Assembly (NCBI GenBank): GCA_052139695.1
Contig: JBKQWF010000171.1
Coordinates: 1-64,000, forward strand
Reading direction: 5' to 3'
DNA length: 64,000 nt
Source of the DNA: PLGF01 sp052139695
GTDB taxonomy: Bacteria; Verrucomicrobiota; Verrucomicrobiia; Limisphaerales; Palsa-1400
Shown: piece after piece, positions 8,293 through 15,764 of the stretch
How positions within the stretch are numbered: the stretch's first letter is position 1
How the letters are laid out: every line of letters starts with the position of its first letter
Position numbers and translations under genes: made by a program
The notes under the pieces: model-generated
Databases searched by the model: none
What the model saw: only the letters and a program-made list of their open reading frames with translations
Told to the model about the DNA's origin: nothing

Positions 8293-9275
8293 AACGTGAC
8301 CTCTCCAAAAATCACCTTGAGGATGTCCGGCAGAGTAATAATCCCCGCCTCGCGAAGATGCGGCCCCACGACCACTGCCAGCCTCCAGCCCGTGCTTTGC
8401 ATGCGGCGCAGCGCTTCCTCCAAATGCAGGTCTTCCGGCAGGAAGAACGCCGGTTGCAAATAATCCCGCACCGGGCGGGTGGCGTCAAAGTCGCTTAAAT
8501 ACAACACGTGCTCCAGGTTGACCAGGCCGGCGATCCGCCTGGTCTTTGCGTCGATCGCCGGCACGCGCGTCAATTGCTTCTCCCGGCAAAGGTCGAGCGC
8601 ATGCAGGATGGGCACTTCCGCTGGGATCGTCGTGACATCCTCCATCGGAACCATGACATGGCGCACCCGCCAATTGGGCAGATCCAGGACGCGGTTGATC
8701 ATGGCCTTCTCCTCAGTCGTCAGACTGGGAGCCGATTCCTGCATGACAAAGCGCAATTCCTCGCGACTGCCAAAAAGGCGTCCGGTATAGGCGCGGCCAC
8801 CAGTCCAACGCAGCAAGCCGCTCGAAAACCACGCCGCCACCGCCACCAGCGGCGAAAGCAGCCGATGGATCAGCCGAAAAGGCACGGCCAGCGACAGCGA
8901 AAGCCGGTTGGGATGACGCTGGAAAAGAGTTTTGGGCGCCAGCTCGCAAACGATGTAAAAGACAAAAACCCCCGCGACAAACACCACCGCCTCCCAAATG
9001 GGCCATCTCCCCAGCCAGTATTGCAACTGGATAAAACCGAGGCTGAAAATGACAAAATTAACCACCGTGTTGCCCACCAGAACGGTCCAAAGAAAATCTT
9101 CCGGCTTTTCCAGGAAACCGTGCAGGATTGCCGCCCGCCGGTCTCCGCTCCGCATGCGCTGCCGGATGCGAAACCGATTCATCGCCAGCACGCCCGCTTC
9201 CATCCCCGAAAAAAGAAAGGAGAGCGCGATGCAAAACAGGGCGGCCAATAATGTGATGAGGTCTGTATTGTTCAT
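8289..9275 (-). CDS. CNNM-domain CBS protein lacking the CorC_HlyC domain
   Basis: A 328-residue paralogue in the middle of the operon. A DUF21 membrane domain (about 1-185, 'FLFSGMEAGVLAMNRFRI') and a CBS pair (about 200-325) are visible, but the protein ends just after the second CBS domain, whereas both neighbours continue for about 100 residues. Both flanking junctions are four-base overlaps, so the three products are probably made in fixed proportion. A mixed assembly is possible but is only inference. The CBS pair probably senses adenosine nucleotides, as known for the family. Confidence 0.9.
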   Translation of the reverse strand: MNNTDLITLLAALFCIALSFLFSGMEAGVLAMNRFRIRQRMRSGDRRAAILHGFLEKPEDFLWTVLVGNTVVNFVIFSLGFIQLQYWLGRWPIWEAVVFVAGVFVFYIVCELAPKTLFQRHPNRLSLSLAVPFRLIHRLLSPLVAVAAWFSSGLLRWTGGRAYTGRLFGSREELRFVMQESAPSLTTEEKAMINRVLDLPNWRVRHVMVPMEDVTTIPAEVPILHALDLCREKQLTRVPAIDAKTRRIAGLVNLEHVLYLSDFDATRPVRDYLQPAFFLPEDLHLEEALRRMQSTGWRLAVVVGPHLREAGIITLPDILKVIFGEVTL

Positions 9276-10510
9276 TTTCTTTTCACGACCTCGACCAACA
9301 TTTGGCGAATGCGCCGTTCGTCCGCCGCTTGCACGGTCAGGCGCAAGCCCGCCACCGTGACCGACTCCCCCACTGCCGGCACCACTTCGAACTTGGCCAG
9401 TGCCAGGCCGGCCATCGTTTCTACGCCGGGGGTCTCCGGCAGCGCCGGGTATTCGCGCCGAAAATTCTCCAGGCGCACGGCCCCGCTCACCCGCCAGCGT
9501 TGATCGTCCAGTTTTTCCAAAACCGGCCTTTCGGAGGGGTGTTCGGGATACAGTTCCCCCAATACCTCCGCCAAAATATCTTCGATTGTCACAATGCCCG
9601 CGGTGCCGCCAAATTCATCCACCACAATGGCCAGGCCGCGTTGCTGGCGCTGCAGGCTTTTCAACAATTGCAGCAGGTTCATGCTTTCCGGCACGAATGA
9701 TGGAAATTCGATGGCCAGCGCCAGGTCCGCCTCGGGGTCCAGCAGCAGGGCCCGGGTATTGAGGACGCCGACAATTGTATCCACCGTCTCATCGTAAATC
9801 GGCAGGCGCCGATGCTTAAAACGGCGCGCCGCTTCCACCATCTCCGGCACGGTCAAATCATCGGAAATGCAAGCCAGTTGCGCCCGCGGCTTCATCACTT
9901 GCCCCGCCTGGCGTCCGTCCAGCCGGATAATCTGTAAAATAATTTCCTTTTCTCCCGCCGCCAACGCCCCTTGCTGATAAGCCATTTCGAGCAATTCCTG
10001 ATACTCAGCGTCCGACAGGGTGGCCGTTGGCGGGGGCGGAATCGTCACAGCCTTCAGGCCGAAGTTGGTCAACCCTTGCGCCACTCGCCGCAAGGGTTGG
10101 CTGGCCTTCTGCAAAAACCACATCGGCCGGGCCACCCGCAACGCCCACAGCGCCGGGGCCCGCACCGCGAGGGTTTTTGGCGCCACCTCTCCCCCAAAGA
10201 GGATAAGCACCACCAATCCCACCAAGACTGCCGGCAACGGCCACTGATCCTGAAACGCCATCCACAACGCCACTCCGACGATGCCGGCGTTGGCAAAGCT
10301 GTTGCCCAGCCCCAGCGTCGCGAGCAAATCCTGCGGTTTGGAGAGCAGCCGGCTGATGACCCTGCCAGTTTGCGGCGAGCGCGCCTCCAATTGGCGGAGC
10401 GGCCATTTGCCCAGCGAAAAAAGTGAGGTCTCCGCCAGCGCGAAAAAGAAACTGGCGCCCGCGAAACCAGCCAGGACTACTAATGCCACAGTCGGCGTCA
10501 TTCTTGGCAC
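9272..10510 (-). CDS. CNNM/CorC-type transporter, first gene of the three-gene operon
   Basis: A 412-residue protein: DUF21 membrane domain (about 1-185, 'SFFFALAETSLFSLGKW'), CBS pair (about 200-320, with 'EFGGTAGIVTIEDILAEVLG') and CorC_HlyC domain (about 335-405). ATG 10501 (Met4) is an equally good start. It lies upstream of two paralogues, all overlapping by four bases, so transcription presumably begins near 10520-10560, inside or beside the folA relic. Expected role: Mg2+/Co2+ export or regulation of ion flux at the inner membrane. Confidence 0.92.
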   Translation of the reverse strand: MPRMTPTVALVVLAGFAGASFFFALAETSLFSLGKWPLRQLEARSPQTGRVISRLLSKPQDLLATLGLGNSFANAGIVGVALWMAFQDQWPLPAVLVGLVVLILFGGEVAPKTLAVRAPALWALRVARPMWFLQKASQPLRRVAQGLTNFGLKAVTIPPPPTATLSDAEYQELLEMAYQQGALAAGEKEIILQIIRLDGRQAGQVMKPRAQLACISDDLTVPEMVEAARRFKHRRLPIYDETVDTIVGVLNTRALLLDPEADLALAIEFPSFVPESMNLLQLLKSLQRQQRGLAIVVDEFGGTAGIVTIEDILAEVLGELYPEHPSERPVLEKLDDQRWRVSGAVRLENFRREYPALPETPGVETMAGLALAKFEVVPAVGESVTVAGLRLTVQAADERRIRQMLVEVVKRK

Positions 10511-10528
10511 AGATTACGTCCCCGGCTG

Positions 10529-10873
10529 TGGGAGTCAAACAGACCCGCTCGCGCCGCCGGTCGAATTACTGTTTGAGCCGCCGGCAGTTCTCTCATCCGG
10601 GCGTCCGGTGGATGTCCGGCCTGGCACAACTGGATCCTTTGCCGGAGGACCTGGGAGGCCGGGAAGTCTTCATCTGCGGCGGCGCGCAAAGTTTACGCGG
10701 CAGCTTTGCCTTTGTGCTCCGATCTGTACTTGACATTAGTAAAACGCCAAGTGGAAGGCGACGCCTTTTTCCCGCCGTTCGAGGATCGTTTCACGGCCAC
10801 CGAAGTCATACTTGATTGCGCGGATTTTTCCATTCTGCGCTACCAACGAAAGATGACCGGACGCCTTGCGTGA
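10529..10873 (+). pseudogene. folA: Frameshifted dihydrofolate reductase (folA) relic
   Basis: There is no long open frame, but two frames joined by one extra base at about 10690 read as the C-terminal two thirds of a dihydrofolate reductase. The first frame gives 'NYCLSRRQFSHPGV' and 'GGREVFICGGAQ' (the conserved GGxxxY region). The second gives 'VYAAALPLCSDLYLTLV', then 'VEGDAFFPPFEDRF' and 'DFSILRYQRK', ending in TGA at 10873. The N-terminal half, including the active-site Trp/Asp region, is absent; only a trace resembling 'WESNRPA' remains at 10529-10549. The product cannot be functional. Confidence 0.75.
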
Positions 10874-11036
10874 TTGAGATGTTTTCAAAGCATAATAGGG
10901 CCACGTTGGCATAGTCTGAAGGCGTAACTGGGCGGCGGTCGCATTTCATCAAGCTTGAGTGCGCCTGAATCTTCCAAGTAATGAAAAAATTGATTCCCCT
11001 TGATTCCTCTCAGGCTAAAGCTCAGACTCGTATCAA

Positions 11037-12011
11037 ATGAAAAATCAACCCTTCAGGGGCGCGAGGGCCGTGATGGGTTTGCCGCTGATCTGCTGTTTTC
11101 TAAGCCTTACAATCTCGGTCTTGGCAGCAACACCCCTTCGCATCTGTCCCATGGGCGATTCGATTACTGCGGGCTATACGGATAATCCGACCTGGACGGT
11201 GGCTTTCGAGTTTGGCTACCGCAGCGGCCTCTACGAGCTTCTCACCAACAGCGGCGTTCCGTTTCAATTCGTAGGTGAATCTGAAGAGCCTTGGAACTCC
11301 TTATCTGGATCAGTGAGAAACACTCCTTCCCCTGATCTTCGCGTTGTTGACCAAGATTATCATGACGGCTACGCCTGGCAAGGGACTGCCTTCATTCTGT
11401 TGTACCTGAACTACTTCCTCGGAGCTGGCCAACCGGACGTTATTCTTCTAATGATTGGGATTAATGACATACCCGAAGGCAGTATCGCAGAGCCGACGAC
11501 CGCAGAGTTGAACCTCAGCAATATCGTTGAGATTGTAGTCAACACGAATCCCAGCACCTATTTGATCGTTGCGCAAATTACGCCCTTTTCCACTTACACT
11601 CCCGCGACCTCAAAGTATAACAATTACATTCGTGATGTTCTGGTTCCCTATTTTGCTGCACAGGGCAAGCTTGTTAGCACTGTTAATCAATACGCCAGCT
11701 TGTGTGTGCCCGGAACTACCAATATTGACACCTCGCTTTACGCCAACGGCGTCAATCATCCTTCCGCCGTCGGTTACAACTTGATAGCGCAAACCTGGTT
11801 CTCGGGGATTCAAGCGCTTGGTCTTTTATCGCCTTCAGGCTTGGTCATTACGACAACGGCGGACAATTCTATACAGATCACTTGGTCTCACGGCGTTTTG
11901 CTTGAAGCCACCAACCTGAGTGGCCCCTGGATCACCAATAGTACGGCTGTATCGCCCTTAACGATTAGGCCGATTGCTCAACAAATGTATTTTACGAGTG
12001 GTGCGCCATAG
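11037..12011 (+). CDS. Secreted SGNH/GDSL-family hydrolase
   Basis: A 324-residue protein with a Sec-type signal peptide (hydrophobic run 12-30, cleavage near 'VLAAT'). SGNH blocks are visible: 'CPMGDSITAGY' (Ser42 nucleophile), 'LMIGINDIPEGS' (block III with Asn) and 'NGVNHPSAVGY' (catalytic His; the usual Asp of this block appears as Asn). Such enzymes are esterases, often acting on acetylated polysaccharides. The last 70 residues form a separate small beta-rich domain. The gene is visibly AT-richer than its neighbours, suggesting acquisition from outside. Confidence 0.88.
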   Translation: MKNQPFRGARAVMGLPLICCFLSLTISVLAATPLRICPMGDSITAGYTDNPTWTVAFEFGYRSGLYELLTNSGVPFQFVGESEEPWNSLSGSVRNTPSPDLRVVDQDYHDGYAWQGTAFILLYLNYFLGAGQPDVILLMIGINDIPEGSIAEPTTAELNLSNIVEIVVNTNPSTYLIVAQITPFSTYTPATSKYNNYIRDVLVPYFAAQGKLVSTVNQYASLCVPGTTNIDTSLYANGVNHPSAVGYNLIAQTWFSGIQALGLLSPSGLVITTTADNSIQITWSHGVLLEATNLSGPWITNSTAVSPLTIRPIAQQMYFTSGAP

Positions 12012-12210
12012 CAGAGAAACGGAAACCATTAAAGTTCTACGCGACGAGAAGAATTTCACGTTTCGGCGGATCGCCGGCTGGCTGACGCAGAAGGGGGTGA
12101 CTGCCGATCACAACACCGTCTATCGGGTTTACATGGATAGGCCGTTGCGCGATCTGGAAAAGCCCCGCCAGCGGAAACGTTGCTCCTGTTCCCAGACACC
12201 ACGAGATTAA
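12010..12210 (+). pseudogene. Fragment of a small helix-turn-helix protein
   Basis: The open frame here has no start of its own. It reads 'ETIKVLRDEKNFTFRRIAGW' and 'LTQKGVTADHNTVYRVYM', which resembles the HTH of small Verrucomicrobial and proteobacterial proteins that scan for 'FTFRQIAEWL' patterns. It begins at the hydrolase stop codon and ends in a Cys/Arg-rich tail unlike a normal C-terminus. It is probably a 5'-truncated remnant. A translated fusion is unlikely because the hydrolase is in another frame. Confidence 0.35.
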
Positions 12211-12286
12211 AGAAGGAACAGTGCGCCCTATCTGCCGCCAGCTTGAGATTCCTCGACCCTAAATCATTGCCCCCCGCCCCTCTTTT

Positions 12287-13198
12287 TCACAAGTTCGTCT
12301 TCAGCCACTGTTCCACCGAGTCAATAATCCAGTCAGGCGTCGAAGTGCCGGCCGTAATTCCAATCGTCCCCGCCCCTTCAAACCATTCGGCGCACAAGTC
12401 ATTCGCGCGCTGGACGTGATGAACGCGGGAACAGTGAGTTTGACACGTCGCGGCCAGTTCGTGGGTGTTATTGCTGTGCTGGCCCCCAATGACGATGACG
12501 ACGTCCGATTGTTGCGCCAGCTCAACCGCCGCCGCCTGCCGCTGTTTGGTCGGCTGGCAAACTGTGTCGATAAATCGCACTTCAGAGCGCGGAAACCGCT
12601 CACGAATCATTCTCACCAAGTGGCGCACTTTTTCGATGGGTTGCGTTGTCTGCGCGGCGACGCCATAGCGCGGGCGCTCAATCAACCGGTCTAAGTCCGC
12701 CTCCGTCAGCACGATATCAAAGTCCGGTAAATCTTCCGTCAAACCGCGCACCTCGACATGGCCCGCTTTTCCAATCACGATTGGATGATACCCCTGCTGA
12801 ACGAGCTGTCGGACGGCACGATGGGCCAGGTGAACCAGCGGACACGTTGGATCCATGACATGCGGGATATGGGCCCGCGCCTGCTCCATCGCCTTTTCTG
12901 AGGCGCCATGCGCCGTGATCATCACCGTATCGGTTTGGACGGCGGCGGCATTGACTTCGAGGCCGATGCCGCGCTCCCGCAAATCGTTGAGGACCGATTC
13001 ATTATGCACCAATTCGCCCAGAATCGTGAGCGGCTGGCGGCTGGATTCCTCCAGCGCCAGGGTGATGGCGTCGCGCACCCCAAAGCACATGCCGAGATGC
13101 GCGGCGCGGAGAATTTTCAGTTGAGAATGGCGCGGCGGAACGGTAGAAATGACGCTTTGCATCGCAAAGTTAGATGTTTCAGGCGCGATTGTGTTCAT
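12287..13198 (-). CDS. ispH: 4-hydroxy-3-methylbut-2-enyl diphosphate reductase
   Basis: A 303-residue enzyme of the final MEP-pathway step, converting HMBPP to IPP and DMAPP with a [4Fe-4S] cluster. The three cluster cysteines are seen at Cys38 ('GMCFGV'), Cys119 ('DPTCPLV') and Cys214 ('DTVCQPT'). Conserved histidines lie in 'ELVHNESV', 'ITAHGAS' and 'GHVEVRG'. The first 25 residues are not conserved, and ATG 13162 (Met13) lies inside a palindrome that also overlaps the start of the gene at 14158, so the true start is uncertain. The winged-helix regulator gene lies 13 bases upstream on the same strand. Confidence 0.95.
   Translation of the reverse strand: MNTIAPETSNFAMQSVISTVPPRHSQLKILRAAHLGMCFGVRDAITLALEESSRQPLTILGELVHNESVLNDLRERGIGLEVNAAAVQTDTVMITAHGASEKAMEQARAHIPHVMDPTCPLVHLAHRAVRQLVQQGYHPIVIGKAGHVEVRGLTEDLPDFDIVLTEADLDRLIERPRYGVAAQTTQPIEKVRHLVRMIRERFPRSEVRFIDTVCQPTKQRQAAAVELAQQSDVVIVIGGQHSNNTHELAATCQTHCSRVHHVQRANDLCAEWFEGAGTIGITAGTSTPDWIIDSVEQWLKTNL
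13155..13169. promoter_or_regulatory. Palindrome at the 5' end of ispH (candidate operator)
   Basis: CTTTGC-ATC-GCAAAG has perfect 6-base arms with a 3-base centre. The same arms occur at 14150-14166, overlapping the start codon of the membrane gene that is paired with the winged-helix regulator. On the minus strand both sites read gc-N-ATGCAAAG, placing an ATG within the palindrome. Binding of the adjacent regulator is inference. Confidence 0.5.
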
Positions 13199-13211
13199 TT
13201 TTGGTGAAGAT

Positions 13212-13523
13212 TTATTTCGATTCCCTGGCCTGCCGGACTATCTCCTCCAGCAAGTCGATGTAACTGGCAAAGGCACGCCGTCCCGCCGGGGTCAGCGCGC
13301 AGGTGGTGAGCGGCCGCTGCTGACGGTAAGACTTCGTAACGGAAACAAAGCCCGCCTCCTGCAAGGTCCGGATATGCATGCTTAAATTCCCGTCGGTCAT
13401 CTTGAGGGTGTCACGCAATTCGGTGAAGGAAAGCTCGGCGCAAGCGGCCAGGAGCGACATGATCGGCAGCCGGCCTTTCTCGTGAATCACGCGGTCGATT
13501 CGCAGAAACGGTTCGGGGTTCAC
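13212..13523 (-). CDS. Winged-helix transcriptional regulator (HTH_34/MarR-ArsR-like)
   Basis: A 103-residue protein with an N-terminal winged helix: 'RLPIMSLLAACAELSFTELR', recognition helix 'MTDGNLSMHIRTLQEAGFV' and wing 'SYRQQRPLTTCALTPAGRRAF'. This pattern is typical of small dimeric regulators that travel with membrane proteins. No ligand domain or metal-binding cysteine cluster is present. Its start overlaps the stop of the upstream membrane protein by four bases (ATGA), so the pair is translationally coupled. Likely target: the palindrome at 14150, and possibly the one at 13155. Confidence 0.85.
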   Translation of the reverse strand: MNPEPFLRIDRVIHEKGRLPIMSLLAACAELSFTELRDTLKMTDGNLSMHIRTLQEAGFVSVTKSYRQQRPLTTCALTPAGRRAFASYIDLLEEIVRQARESK

Positions 13524-14158
13524 GCTGCATTCCCAGATTGTTCGGAAAAGTTAAGATAGACGCCGTAAGCCAGATGCGCGCCACCGAACAAGACGCCCAT
13601 GGCCCAATTCGCTGCCACAATGGATGGCGGTCCGCCCAAGCAGAGCACCGACCCCAGCACGCACCCGGCAAGAATAAACCCCCAGCCGAAAAGCCGGATG
13701 CCGCGCGGCATGAAAAAGCCGGCGGCATGCAGAGCGCAGCCGTAAAGCGACATCCAGCCTGGCACGAGCAGCCAGACGGCCAATGCCCCGCCGGGCTGGA
13801 GCAAAAGAAAAATGAGGCCCGCCGCGAAACCGGCAAAAAAACCCGGCGCCAACGCCTGCGCCACGCGCCGGGTCGGCGGAGACCAAAAGTCCTCCGATTC
13901 TTTGAGAGCCTGGCGCCGCACCAGAAAAAAAGCCTCGGCCATACAAATGGCCGCGACCGTCATCCAAAACCCGGCAAATTCCCGCGCCGTTCGCGCGTGG
14001 CACAACCCTGCCGCGACGGCGGCCAAGACACCCGTCACACCGATGGCCCTCATCAACGGGCCCAAAGCACGTCGATAAACGGCGCTACGCTCCATCAAGG
14101 TGCGAATCACCTGCAAGTTCTGAGAGGCCCAATCCGTCTGCATGCCCACACTTTGCAT
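13520..14158 (-). CDS. Membrane protein co-encoded with the winged-helix regulator
   Basis: A 212-residue protein with a short cytoplasmic N-terminus and six hydrophobic segments (about 38-55, 65-80, 98-120, 125-145, 150-170 and 185-203). No catalytic motif is visible and I recognise no named family, but membrane proteins of this size next to an HTH_34 regulator are common. The listed ATG lies within a palindrome. Met6 (ATG 14143) is a plausible alternative if that palindrome is part of the promoter. Function unknown; it may be the signal-receiving partner of the regulator. Confidence 0.72.
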   Translation of the reverse strand: MQSVGMQTDWASQNLQVIRTLMERSAVYRRALGPLMRAIGVTGVLAAVAAGLCHARTAREFAGFWMTVAAICMAEAFFLVRRQALKESEDFWSPPTRRVAQALAPGFFAGFAAGLIFLLLQPGGALAVWLLVPGWMSLYGCALHAAGFFMPRGIRLFGWGFILAGCVLGSVLCLGGPPSIVAANWAMGVLFGGAHLAYGVYLNFSEQSGNAA

Positions 14159-14182
14159 GGCAAAGTTTAAGTTGTCAACTTA
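14150..14182. promoter_or_regulatory. Two adjacent palindromes upstream of the membrane protein/regulator operon
   Basis: ACTTTGC-ATG-GCAAAGT (14150-14166) has perfect 7-base arms and TAAGTTG-T-CAACTTA (14168-14182) has perfect 7-base arms around one base. The second contains TTGACA on the minus strand, a possible -35 element, with the first palindrome in the -10 region. This is a compact autoregulated promoter layout. Only the palindromes are seen; the promoter assignment is inference. Confidence 0.55.
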
Positions 14183-14230
14183 GAAGATGCGCCCCCAATC
14201 CTGGCGACGAATCTCACGGCCCTGGGGATC

Positions 14231-14352
14231 GCGACCGTCTCGGTCGCAGCGGTCGGCGTCTCGCCGACCGCTTTTCTCCGAACGGTGAAACCGGTCAGGG
14301 GGAGAGAATTCCCGTCGCCGGGACGCCGAAGGCGTGCGGTCGAGCCGACCGC
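14231..14352. repeat. Triloop hairpin repeats
   Basis: The 233-base gap between two genes holds three GC-rich hairpins with three-base loops: GCGACCG-TCT-CGGTCGC (14231-14247), a 10-base stem with TCT loop (14249-14271) and GCGGTCG-AGC-CGACCGC (14336-14352). The same architecture (AGA loop, the complement of TCT) recurs at 42364-42404. The second is followed by TTTTC on the plus strand and could terminate transcription, but no plus-strand gene ends here. It is probably a small dispersed palindromic repeat. Confidence 0.6.
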
Positions 14353-14391
14353 GCTCCCCGGAAAAGTCTCTTCCCGCTGCCTTTTCCGAAC

Positions 14392-15744
14392 CTACTTTGC
14401 CGCGTTGGCTTCCTGCGCCGCGGATTCCTTAACCCTGAGGATTTGTTGTACTGGAATCTTTGTCCAATAAGCAGCTTGGGATTTTCCGGTCCGGCCCTGG
14501 TTGCCTTCGGGCGCGGCGATGGCAAAGGTTCCGCTGTAAATGCGGTTGAGGAATTCAATCCGCACTTCGCCACGCGGCCTTTCAGGGCACGAGCCGGCGT
14601 AAAAGTTCACATACGCCAGCACCTCGCGCACGTCCACCGGCGATTCAAATTCAATGTATTCGAATTCGCGCCCAGGAGAAGAGCGATGGTCTTTGTAGTA
14701 GTAGCCTTCGGCAGAATGCGGGTGTTGAAAGAAGAGAGTCTCGGCCCCGGCGCGAGGCGCGGCGTAAAGGTCGAGATCGATGTCCTCTTTCCAGCGAATG
14801 CCGATCTTGATTGGGCCGACGAGGCGCGAGGGCGGAATCGTTTCACCGACCGCATCGCCCATCAACCAGTCCACCAATGGAACGTCGCGAGTGACGCGCA
14901 CCATCTCCAGTTTTGTCTGAAGAGGGTCGGTCACCCAGCCTTTCGACGCCGCGCTGGTTCCGGCGGCTTCGGCGGCAAACGCGCTCAGGGCAGTTGGCAG
15001 GTCTGCCAAAAAGGAGGCCAGGCGGGCGCCGCGTCGCTCAAGATAGAGCGACCAGAAGCGCTCCACTTTCTCCCGGTGCAAATCGCTGACCCACGGGTCG
15101 CCGAAATAAGCCCAATACACGCGCCACCCTTGAGGCGAACCGTCCCCCTGCGTCGCCCCAAACACCGACGCCTCGCGCGAAGCATGAAGGTGTCCGTCGG
15201 ACGGGAAATAACCCTCCACCATGGAAAAGCCGGGCTCCTTGGCGTCCTGGTAAAGCGGACTGCCGATTAGCAGCAGCGGGAGCTTCGCGGCGATGTCTTG
15301 CGATGGGCGGTTTTGCGCGAGAAAATCGCAGAATTGCGGCAGAAGAATCGCCCCATCAAAGCCAGGTTTAGGCCCCGCGGGCCTGGCACTGTCCTGGGCG
15401 AGAAACTGTCTAATTTCGCCAATGGACAACGCGAATTGGTTGGCGCGGGTCTTAGGACTATTGAAAACCTTCGCGGCTGGAACCGTGAGCCGAGTAACAC
15501 TCTTCAAATTGTAGGCGTCGTACACCTCCAGCGTGGCGCCAAGAGGGAGTTCTTCCACAATGAGCCGCACCAAAGCGCGGTACACCGGGTCTTTAACGGT
15601 CGAATCCAAAAATGGGGACACGCCTATGATAAAGGTCTTGGCAGCAGGCTCGCCAGACGCGACAGCGATTTCGGAATTCGCCGCGCCAGTTACTGAAGCG
15701 GCACAGATTCCCAGACAAAAAAGAACGGAAGTGAGAGGTCGCAT
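14392..15744 (-). CDS. Secreted protein of unknown function
   Basis: A 450-residue protein with a signal peptide (hydrophobic residues 4-20, cleavage near 'VTGAA'). The N-terminal half alternates strands and helices in a way that suggests a von Willebrand A-like or Rossmann fold ('TFIIGVSPFLDSTVKDPVY', 'DGAILLPQFCDFLAQ', 'LPLLLIGSPLY'). The C-terminal part ('IGIRWKEDIDLDLYAAP', 'VLAYVNFYAGSCP') resembles the beta-sandwich of DUF2135-like proteins. I cannot name a family. It sits 20 bases downstream of the membrane protein gene at 15765, so the two probably form one transcription unit. Confidence 0.6.
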   Translation of the reverse strand: MRPLTSVLFCLGICAASVTGAANSEIAVASGEPAAKTFIIGVSPFLDSTVKDPVYRALVRLIVEELPLGATLEVYDAYNLKSVTRLTVPAAKVFNSPKTRANQFALSIGEIRQFLAQDSARPAGPKPGFDGAILLPQFCDFLAQNRPSQDIAAKLPLLLIGSPLYQDAKEPGFSMVEGYFPSDGHLHASREASVFGATQGDGSPQGWRVYWAYFGDPWVSDLHREKVERFWSLYLERRGARLASFLADLPTALSAFAAEAAGTSAASKGWVTDPLQTKLEMVRVTRDVPLVDWLMGDAVGETIPPSRLVGPIKIGIRWKEDIDLDLYAAPRAGAETLFFQHPHSAEGYYYKDHRSSPGREFEYIEFESPVDVREVLAYVNFYAGSCPERPRGEVRIEFLNRIYSGTFAIAAPEGNQGRTGKSQAAYWTKIPVQQILRVKESAAQEANAAK

Positions 15745-15764
15745 AATGTTTCCAGGATTGCGGC

